Of a stretch of DNA of 5,818 nucleotides, positions 1-5,818 are shown one piece after another. The notes under the pieces were generated by a model. The model was given only the letters and a program-made list of their open reading frames with translations. It was not told where the DNA came from and ran no database searches. Both the position numbers and the translations under genes were made by a program. This DNA comes from JAZGER01 sp036480335 (GTDB taxonomy: Bacteria; Pseudomonadota; Gammaproteobacteria; DSM-19610). The stretch covers positions 1 to 5,818 of the forward strand of contig JAZGGH010000148.1 in NCBI GenBank assembly GCA_036480335.1. Reading direction: 5' to 3'. Within the stretch, counting starts at the first letter, position 1. The number at the start of each line of letters is the position of its first letter.

Positions 1-395
1 CCTTTTGAATGCCAATATTGAATGGCCATTTTCATTGCTACTTCAACCGATACCGAACCCGAATCAGAAAAGAAAACGGATTGCAAAGGTTCAGGTGTTA
101 TGTCGACCAGTCTGCTCGCTAATTCAACAGCTGGTTGATGTGTTAAACCACCAAACATGACATGTGACATGTTGTTTATTTGATCTGTCAGGGCTTGATT
201 CATTGTGGGATGGTTATAGCCATGAATAGCAGACCACCAGGATGACATACCATCGATCAATTCCCTGTCGTCCATTAATTTCAGCCGGACGCCGTTTGCA
301 GATGCCACTGGGTAAACAGGTCGATCAGAACCCATGGCACTGTAAGGGTGCCAAACGTGGGATTGATCAAGTTGTTTAAGGCGTTCAATATCCAT
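1..395 (-). CDS. bioA: Adenosylmethionine-8-amino-7-oxononanoate aminotransferase (BioA), N-terminal part, cut by left edge
   Basis: BioA is the cytoplasmic PLP-dependent class III aminotransferase that converts 8-amino-7-oxononanoate (KAPA) to 7,8-diaminononanoate with S-adenosylmethionine as amino donor, the antepenultimate step of biotin synthesis. I translated 131 complete codons from the ATG at 395-393; the gene runs off the window at base 1. The N-terminus carries WHPY (15-18), whose Tyr corresponds to active-site Tyr17 of E. coli BioA. It also has GMSSWWSAIHGYNHP (49-63) with the substrate-site Trp pair 53/54, MSHVMFGGLTHQPAVEL (76-92), and SDSGSVSVEVAMKMA (110-124), which contains the Gly-Ser that binds the PLP phosphate. 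These blocks match E. coli BioA nearly residue for residue with a one-residue offset. The catalytic lysine lies beyond the edge, as E. coli BioA is about 430 residues. The ATG touches the TAA of the upstream helicase gene, so translation is probably coupled. No defect is visible in the part shown. Confidence 0.97.
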   Translation of the reverse strand, partial: MDIERLKQLDQSHVWHPYSAMGSDRPVYPVASANGVRLKLMDDRELIDGMSSWWSAIHGYNHPTMNQALTDQINNMSHVMFGGLTHQPAVELASRLVDITPEPLQSVFFSDSGSVSVEVAMKMAIQYWHSK

Positions 396-411
396 TTAAT
401 TAATTTCCACC
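396..411 (-). promoter_or_regulatory. Likely ribosome binding site for bioA inside the end of the helicase gene
   Basis: Read on the minus strand, the last helicase codons and stop are CTGGTGGAAATTAATTAA, followed at once by the bioA ATG. The purine-rich GGTGGA (411-406) lies 10 bases before that ATG and is the best Shine-Dalgarno candidate. It is only a moderate match to the GGAGG core, so coupling to translation of the upstream gene (stop TAA immediately before ATG) probably helps initiation. There is no room for a separate bioA promoter between the genes; one inside the helicase coding sequence cannot be excluded. Confidence 0.5.
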
Positions 412-3400
412 AGTTGTGAAATTGACGTGAACAGTAACCACGATTTCACTGTTTTTTTTGGCCATAATCTTTCGACACCTTCACGGTAGAGTTTGAGTTG
501 AGTCCGGTAATGATTGGCTAGCTCGGGTACCTGGCTTTTATTGTCAATCTGATGGGATTTGTAATCGATGATGTGCACGGTATGTTCATCCAGTATCAGT
601 CGGTCGATAAAGCCAGAGACAATGTGGCCATTTCGAAGGTATTCAATGGGTGCTTCATTCCAGGTGGTAGATTGTTCATCAGGATAGAAAACCCAGTGTA
701 GGTCCTTGTTTTGCAGGAGTTGGTTGACTGTTTTTGACACGGATTCAGTGATCAATTTGGGCAGGTTTAGCTCACGCGCAACTCTTGCCGACAGTGCCTG
801 ACTATCGGGTTGAAGACTTTCTATCTGTAGTTGCAGTAATCGGTGTACTGCCTGGCCAAAGAGTTGCCCATTGCCGGTGCCGGTAAACTTCATTGCTGGA
901 TCCTGCCGACTGGGAGCTATTTCATGTGTTGTATGCGCAATGGTTACTGGCTGTGAAAGCGCTGGGTCAATCGTTATAGCGTCATTTTTTTTGAGGGGTT
1001 GTTGTATTGTTAACGCTGGTGGGTTGCCATGTTGTAAATAAATAACAGGATCTTCTTCGTTATCGGGATTCCCAAGGGTCGCTGAGATTTTTTCATGCCA
1101 CCCTGATGCACCCCCATTTTTAGATGAGCTACCAGAAATAAAGAGCATTTGTTTTGCTCTTGTTAATGCAACGTAGAGCAGGTTGGCAGAGTCCTTCTCT
1201 TTGAGTGCCTGTTCTTTTTCAAGGTATCGTGCGCTCCATGAATCGGACCGTTCTCCGCTTGGCATCAGTGCTAACATATTAGGTCTAGTTTCAGTTGCAG
1301 GCCAGTCAATTAGTGTTGACCAGGCGCTTTGATTCTTGTCAACCGTTGCGCAATCGGCCAGAAATACCACGGGCGCCTCGAGTCCTTTTGCTGAGTGAAT
1401 AGTCATGATGCGAACGCGTTGGCCTGTTCTGGACTCTGGGGGCGATTCATTCGGCGCATCTTCAGTGTGTTGTTTCAGTTTCTTTAGGCGGTTTAAGAAA
1501 TGTGGGAGCGAAGGGTATCGCCCTGAGTCAATCGACAAAGCAAGTTCGATAAAGCTGGTCAGGTTGGTGTTAATGCGTGGGCGTAACGGTTCAGGAAATG
1601 CATTTAAGTAGCGAGCAACCAGATGAGTGTCATGATAAATTATATCCAGTAAATCATGTATTGGAATGTGGCCGACAAGCCCTCGCCATTTACTAAGTAA
1701 GTGATGCGCACGTGACAGAGGGTGAAATTCATCTAGTTTATTGGCTAGCGTTTCAAGCTGGTCAATCCAGGGGCCACTAGATGACTGGGCAAGCAAAACG
1801 AGATCATCGTCGCTAGCGGAAAAAATGGGCGATTTAAGTGCCTGCGCCAATGCGAGATTATTGTGTGGTGTCATTAACAAATTGAGCAGGCTTTCGAGGT
1901 CACGGACCTCCAGACTATTTAATAATGTGCCGCGATCCATGCCCAGGTAAGGGATCTTTCTTTGACGAAGCGCGTGTTCATAGTCTGCAAGGTGTGTTCG
2001 GGAACGCAATAAAATAATAATGTCATTATAATCGATACGCTTATTTTGTTCATCACTGCCGAGGATGATTTCTTCGCTGATAAGTGATGCGATCTTATCT
2101 GCAATGCGATTTGCTTCAAACGCATAAGTATTATATGTATTGATGGTTCTGGGCGTTTCGAGTGGGTTTCGAAATCCGCTAGTAATATTTTCGGATGTAC
2201 TTATGTCGTCCGGGTTTACAGTGGCGCCTTCAACCGGCCAGACTTCAACCTGTCCCCAAAGACTGTCGAGATTCGTTTTGTGTGATGTGAAACTCTCCAG
2301 ATTTTCAGAGAGTTCGTTATTTGAAAAAATATGATTAACTGCCCCCATAATCGCAGGGGATGAACGCCAGGAGGCATCCATACAACAGGACTGTGTGTTC
2401 ATGTGTTGCATCATGTGATCAGACGCAATTTTTAACAGGGCCGGGTTGCCTCGCCGGAATCGATAAATCGACTGCTTCGCATCACCGACAAGAAACAGAC
2501 TTCGAGATTCATCCGTTGCAATTTCGTTAATTAATGGCTGCAGTAATTGCCATTGCGTCGGGTTGGTATCCTGGAATTCATCAATCAGCAAATGATCGAT
2601 ATTTTGATCCAGTTTATAATGTACCCATTGCGCCTGCTCGGAATGGTTTAGTAGTTGGTGAGCTTTCCATTCCAGATCGGTGAAATCAACAAGCCGACGG
2701 TTACGTTTAATCGACTGAAAATAGTCGAGTAAAGCGGCTCCACAATAGTACCAGTCTACGCTAGCCTGAAAGTTTTCAGATTTTTTCAATTCATCATTGT
2801 AGGTAATGAGTTGTTGACTTATGTCCTGATGCAGGTCGAGAAATTCCGTTGTTGAGTCGCTAAGCTTTTTTTCCAGTGCTGCCGAGTGCTTTCTGACGCG
2901 AGGCTTTCCATCCCTGGTTAAAAAGGCTTCCTGAAGTGTTGCAAGGTTATCGCCTGGGTTGCTCAATTCGAGGGCTTGTAAAATGACCCCGGAATGTTTC
3001 AAATTTGTTTGGGTTGGGTGAGAGCTTAAAAGCTCAGCGAAGCGATAAAATTTATTTCGTAATTCTTCGCTCAGAGCTTCAGCTGCCAGATCCACATCAA
3101 CGCGTATACCCATCTTTCTGGCAAGTCTCTGTTCCGCGTAACGGGCAGGGTCACTCTGGTCTAGTGTATAGGCCCACCAGTCACTGCGGTGCTGTAAAAA
3201 ACTAAACAGTGATTTTTGCGTATTATCAGGACTGGCGAAATAAAAAAATAAGCGATTAAGCCTTTCAGATAGCAGGCTGGCAGGGTCACGTGTGGCATTA
3301 GCGAACAGTGCATCCCAGCTTTGTTCAAACAGGAGCCCCGTCGCTTCGATCAGCTCAAACCCAGGGGGCAGGTCAGCTTCCAGAGGAAAACGTTTTAACA

Positions 3401-3764
3401 GATCATGGCAGAAGCTATGAAAAGTGGTGGTGCGCAGCGGTTGCTCACTGAATAAAATGATTTCGAATAAACTGCGTGCCTTAGTGCGCTTATCTTCATT
3501 GGCAGGTTCACCAATTTCCGCCAGCAATTTATCCAGCGTCATATCATCAGCCGCGAGGAATTCCTGCAGTTTTTCCTGCAGGCGAACCTGCATTTCATTC
3601 GCCGCTTTGCGCGTAAAGGTGATGGCCAATATTCGTTCTGGCGCTGCACCTGCTAAAAGTAATCTGACCAGGCGAGCAACCAGCAACCAGGTCTTGCCAG
3701 TGCCTGCTGAGGCAAGTACGCAGGCACTGGTAGACGGGTCGGCGGCCTTTAATGATTCATTCAT
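396..3764 (-). CDS. UvrD/RecB/AddA-like SF1 helicase with C-terminal PD-(D/E)XK nuclease, complete
   Basis: This is predicted to be the motor subunit of an AddAB-like helicase-nuclease, moving 3'-5' on DNA and resecting double-strand ends for recombination. With the ATG at 3764 it has 1122 residues, normal for AddA/RecB-like proteins. Motifs in order: Walker A ASAGTGKT (18-25), Ia ITFTRKAANEM (48-58), TTFHSFC (113-119), II IDEFQDTNPTQW (394-405), III LVGDAKQSIYRFR (425-437), IV YNDIIILLRSR (579-589), V MTIHSAKGLE (787-796), VI LLYVALTRAK (862-871). The C-terminal RecB-type nuclease shows GQAVHRLL (970-977, His974), GFIDRL (Asp1054), IIDYKS (Asp1067, Lys1069) and QLKLY (Gln1089, Tyr1093). There are no clustered cysteines near it, as in AddA. 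ATG 3764 is preferred because it overlaps the previous stop and puts ADPSTSACVLASAGTGKT near the N-terminus as in relatives. An in-frame ATG at 3800 and TTG at 3863 are weaker. The reading frame is intact. A canonical addA or recB name is avoided because the partner is a divergent AddB-like protein. Confidence 0.93.
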   Translation of the reverse strand: MNESLKAADPSTSACVLASAGTGKTWLLVARLVRLLLAGAAPERILAITFTRKAANEMQVRLQEKLQEFLAADDMTLDKLLAEIGEPANEDKRTKARSLFEIILFSEQPLRTTTFHSFCHDLLKRFPLEADLPPGFELIEATGLLFEQSWDALFANATRDPASLLSERLNRLFFYFASPDNTQKSLFSFLQHRSDWWAYTLDQSDPARYAEQRLARKMGIRVDVDLAAEALSEELRNKFYRFAELLSSHPTQTNLKHSGVILQALELSNPGDNLATLQEAFLTRDGKPRVRKHSAALEKKLSDSTTEFLDLHQDISQQLITYNDELKKSENFQASVDWYYCGAALLDYFQSIKRNRRLVDFTDLEWKAHQLLNHSEQAQWVHYKLDQNIDHLLIDEFQDTNPTQWQLLQPLINEIATDESRSLFLVGDAKQSIYRFRRGNPALLKIASDHMMQHMNTQSCCMDASWRSSPAIMGAVNHIFSNNELSENLESFTSHKTNLDSLWGQVEVWPVEGATVNPDDISTSENITSGFRNPLETPRTINTYNTYAFEANRIADKIASLISEEIILGSDEQNKRIDYNDIIILLRSRTHLADYEHALRQRKIPYLGMDRGTLLNSLEVRDLESLLNLLMTPHNNLALAQALKSPIFSASDDDLVLLAQSSSGPWIDQLETLANKLDEFHPLSRAHHLLSKWRGLVGHIPIHDLLDIIYHDTHLVARYLNAFPEPLRPRINTNLTSFIELALSIDSGRYPSLPHFLNRLKKLKQHTEDAPNESPPESRTGQRVRIMTIHSAKGLEAPVVFLADCATVDKNQSAWSTLIDWPATETRPNMLALMPSGERSDSWSARYLEKEQALKEKDSANLLYVALTRAKQMLFISGSSSKNGGASGWHEKISATLGNPDNEEDPVIYLQHGNPPALTIQQPLKKNDAITIDPALSQPVTIAHTTHEIAPSRQDPAMKFTGTGNGQLFGQAVHRLLQLQIESLQPDSQALSARVARELNLPKLITESVSKTVNQLLQNKDLHWVFYPDEQSTTWNEAPIEYLRNGHIVSGFIDRLILDEHTVHIIDYKSHQIDNKSQVPELANHYRTQLKLYREGVERLWPKKTVKSWLLFTSISQLVEIN
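3757..3764 (-). other. 8-base stop/start overlap (ATGAATGA) joining the two repair genes
   Basis: On the minus strand the helicase ATG (3764-3762) precedes the TGA of the AddB-like gene (3759-3757), giving ATGAATGA. This kind of overlap is typical of translational coupling of subunits made in fixed ratio. The upstream sequence GCTGGACTGAAAGCG offers only a weak ribosome binding site (TGGA, 9 bases before the ATG), which fits re-initiation by ribosomes finishing the upstream gene. The start assignment is inference from this layout and from the expected N-terminal length of the helicase family. Confidence 0.6.
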
Positions 3765-5818
3765 CGCTTTCAGTCCAGCTTTCTCGCCTGCAGATGACAT
3801 CAATATTGCAATACTGACAGACCTTACTATCACCCCAGGCAGTGAGGTCTTCCTGTTGATCAATGCGGTGGGTCAACAGCTCAAGCCGTTCGCGGGTTTC
3901 TAGCAGTAAGGGTTGAATCGCCTCATCGGAAATATGGACAGCCGTACTGACTTTCTTTTTGTCAATCTGAACATAGGCGATTTCCGTTGTGTCATTTTCG
4001 GACAGTAGCGCATAGGTCGGTAGTTGAACCGCTTCCCCAGAAAGCACCTCGTCTTTTTTAGGTAGCGCGCCTGTTTTGTAATCCAGCACACAATGCTGGT
4101 TATCGTTATTTTTATCGATGCGATCGACTCGACCGTAACAGCTTCGATTATTTGCTATCGGTATTTCCAGTTGTTGTTCAGTTTTATCAATTCCCCAACG
4201 TTCGCCATGCTTTAACTGCCAGCCAATGTAGAGTGGAATAGAGTGTTGCCAGGTTTTCAGCCAGACTCGGGCGTGAAAATTATCTCGGGTTGCTGTCGAG
4301 AATACCACGTGAGAGATGGCGTCTAATAATTGCTCTGCGGCGCTTCGATCTGATTCGGTCATGTTGCCTTTCCAGGGGCCAGGTAAGCCATCAATACCTC
4401 CGTGAAAGGCTTGCAGGATTCGATGAACCAGGCTGCCATAATCGGCCTTTGCCAGCGCCAGTCTAACTTCTTCCCTGGCCTGTAGTTTGAGGCCGTTGGC
4501 TGCAAAGAACTTATAAGGGCAGTCGATTAGATTTTGATGCATGCTGGCCGACCAACGTTTGGGGATGAGTTGCTCGGGGAGAGCTGCGGCAGGGTTTGCA
4601 GATTGCCTGCCAGGGAGTGCCGTCATGTCTTTTCGAACAAATGCTGTGGGTTCATTAACCAGCTGATGCAAACCTGGATGAGCCAATGTGCGTTGATAAC
4701 ACAAGCTATGGAAAGTTTTTATCGCTGTCAACCAGGGAGAAGGGATAACCGGATCACTCTCTTTCATAGTGGCGTAGCTGATTAAAATTTCGGGTGCGGC
4801 CTCTAGTGCATGCCGAAAATCATGCAGCTTCAAACTGAGTTTTTCTGAATGAGTTTGTAATCCCAGCTCAGACCTGACCGATTGATTAAAGAAGGCGTAC
4901 GAATGGTTTGCACCAGGCATGCTCTCTGCCGTACAGCCTGCGATAATCACAGCAGAAAATCGTCTGCTTCTTCCCTGAGCCAGGGAGAACAAATGAACTG
5001 GGCCTGCCTGGCCGGGTGTTTTGTAGGTGTAACGTTCCAGTGTCTGGCCGAGCCAGCCTCTGAATTCCTGCCAGCCTAACTGGATATTATATTCACCGGC
5101 TGTTTTATGCAGTGACTCTAATTCCTGTAGAATGCGTTGGCCTGCTGCATCTGCCTCAAGACGCTTGCCTGTTCCTAAAGATTCAAGGCTGTTGAGCAAG
5201 GCGTTAGTATAGAGGGCAATATCATGCTCGCCTTTTAATAGTGTTGTAAAAGGGTCAGCCGCTTGTTCAAGTTGAAGCAGAAGGTTTTCTGTTGTTTTTT
5301 GTTGTTCTTCTACCCAGATTCCTGCATCAATTAATCGTCTGGCTCTTTTACGCAGGTGTTTTTTATACCGCCCCAGTCCGCTGGCAATATTTTCATGAGT
5401 AATAATATCGGTTTCGAGCCGGTGTACCGTTTGCAGGTGATGCTCTCGATCTTTTTCCAGGCAAACGAATGGAGATTTTAACGTATCGAGTAAGGGGACG
5501 TAAGCGAAATCCTGCTCGACTGTTTCGAGCCAGCGTTCGATGACGGCGGCAGCACTGGTCGTTGAAAGCGCCCACCCGCCGCCATCCATCAGATTAACTC
5601 CGCCACGTTCGAGCAGGGCGCGTAGTCGCCTGGCGAGGCGTCGATCCTCAGTAATCACGCCAATAGATTGTTTGCCTTCCAGTAACCAGCGACGTATCTG
5701 AATATCCAGCGCCTTTGCTTCCTGCTCCGGATTGTCAGCTTCAAAGAGTGACAAACGATTCAGAAAAGGGTCTTCAGGGACAGCGTGTACAAACTGTGCA
5801 CTACGTTGTGTAATGGTT
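3757..5818 (-). CDS. AddB-like DNA repair protein with Fe-S type PD-(D/E)XK nuclease, N-terminus cut by right edge
   Basis: This resembles the proteobacterial 'probable DNA repair protein' family related to AddB (about 900 residues; TIGR03623 as I recall it), the expected partner of the adjacent helicase-nuclease. The frame stays open to the right edge: 686 residues are visible, starting TITQRSAQFVHAVPEDPF, so roughly 200 are missing. TTG at 5754 is an internal Leu codon, not a start. Visible blocks (numbered from that Leu; add 21 for the first visible residue): LSTTSAAAVIERWL (63-76), a region typical of the family; RRFSAVIIAGCTAESMPG (264-281), matching the AddB-like 'LRF..V...G..E...P' segment. 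The nuclease domain has WSASMHQNLIDCPYKFFA (401-418), GSLVHRIL (440-447, His444), GRVDRID (541-547, Asp544), VLDYKTG (556-562, Asp558, Lys560) and QLPTYA (577-582). Cys412 plus CQYCNIDVIC (Cys646, 649, 655) reproduce the C...C-x2-C-x5-C iron-sulfur ligand pattern of AddB. Whether the N-terminus holds a Walker A motif cannot be seen. Confidence 0.9.
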   Translation of the reverse strand, partial: TITQRSAQFVHAVPEDPFLNRLSLFEADNPEQEAKALDIQIRRWLLEGKQSIGVITEDRRLARRLRALLERGGVNLMDGGGWALSTTSAAAVIERWLETVEQDFAYVPLLDTLKSPFVCLEKDREHHLQTVHRLETDIITHENIASGLGRYKKHLRKRARRLIDAGIWVEEQQKTTENLLLQLEQAADPFTTLLKGEHDIALYTNALLNSLESLGTGKRLEADAAGQRILQELESLHKTAGEYNIQLGWQEFRGWLGQTLERYTYKTPGQAGPVHLFSLAQGRSRRFSAVIIAGCTAESMPGANHSYAFFNQSVRSELGLQTHSEKLSLKLHDFRHALEAAPEILISYATMKESDPVIPSPWLTAIKTFHSLCYQRTLAHPGLHQLVNEPTAFVRKDMTALPGRQSANPAAALPEQLIPKRWSASMHQNLIDCPYKFFAANGLKLQAREEVRLALAKADYGSLVHRILQAFHGGIDGLPGPWKGNMTESDRSAAEQLLDAISHVVFSTATRDNFHARVWLKTWQHSIPLYIGWQLKHGERWGIDKTEQQLEIPIANNRSCYGRVDRIDKNNDNQHCVLDYKTGALPKKDEVLSGEAVQLPTYALLSENDTTEIAYVQIDKKKVSTAVHISDEAIQPLLLETRERLELLTHRIDQQEDLTAWGDSKVCQYCNIDVICRRESWTESDE

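Noticed and set aside
1015..1022. GCTGGTGG, identical to the E. coli Chi octamer, inside the helicase gene
   Set aside because: One copy of an octamer in about 5.8 kb is not strong evidence. AddAB-type enzymes use different recognition sequences from RecBCD, so it cannot be assigned as a functional site without genome-wide over-representation and strand-bias counts.
3560..3585. Near-tandem repeat TTCCTGCAG/TTCCTGCAGG
   Set aside because: It encodes the repeated LQE unit of the helical segment RLQEKLQEFL after motif Ia. A coding explanation is enough and there is no sign of a regulatory or mobile repeat.
3424..3903. Plus-strand open frame of 159 codons opposite the helicase N-terminus
   Set aside because: It lies antisense to the Walker A and motif Ia coding region, its translation is serine/arginine-rich and low in recognisable structure, and it matches no family I know. 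It is a shadow of the conserved minus-strand gene.
4534..5079. Plus-strand open frames (83 and 65 codons) opposite the AddB-like gene
   Set aside because: They are antisense to a well-supported coding region, cysteine/arginine-rich as antisense frames often are, and have no supporting start context or family match.
1..5818. Possible anti-phage defence system (helicase plus PD-(D/E)XK nuclease pair)
   Set aside because: Helicase-nuclease pairs occur in defence islands, but here both proteins fit AddAB-like recombination enzymes and sit beside a core biotin gene. There is no mobile element, toxin, methylase or restriction-like neighbour in the window.
396..5818. Rho-independent terminators, tRNA genes or promoters within the window
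   Set aside because: There is no intergenic space. I saw no GC-rich hairpin followed by a T-run on the minus strand at either gene junction, and AT-rich stretches inside coding regions are not enough to claim promoters.

Overview
The window is almost wall-to-wall coding sequence on the minus strand. It reads right to left as three co-directional genes with no intergenic gaps. Base composition is moderate (by eye a little under 50% GC, not counted). The first 131 residues of the last gene are very close to enterobacterial BioA, and its partners belong to the proteobacterial AddB-like/UvrD-like repair pair. This points to a chromosomal segment of a gammaproteobacterium, probably free-living or environmental; the genus cannot be fixed from the sequence. 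No mobile element, phage, CRISPR or RNA gene signal was found.

Layout in transcription order: (1) 5818 to 3757, the C-terminal 686 residues of an AddB-like protein whose N-terminus lies beyond the right edge. It ends in a RecB-type PD-(D/E)XK nuclease domain enclosed by a four-cysteine AddB-like iron-sulfur pattern. (2) 3764 to 396, a complete 1122-residue UvrD/RecB/AddA-like superfamily 1 helicase with all main helicase motifs and its own C-terminal PD-(D/E)XK nuclease without the cysteines. It overlaps gene 1 by 8 bases (ATGAATGA). (3) 395 to the left edge, the start of bioA, the PLP-dependent biotin-pathway aminotransferase. Its ATG directly abuts the TAA of the helicase gene.

Genes 1 and 2 very probably encode the two subunits of an AddAB-type helicase-nuclease that processes double-strand DNA ends for recombination. 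One subunit supplies the ATPase motor and one nuclease, the other the iron-sulfur-clamped second nuclease. bioA is metabolically unrelated, and its position suggests shared transcription and translational coupling rather than shared function. The window is therefore mostly a conserved type of locus. The points that merit a second look are the non-canonical AddAB-like pair, its iron-sulfur signature, and the zero-gap junction with bioA.
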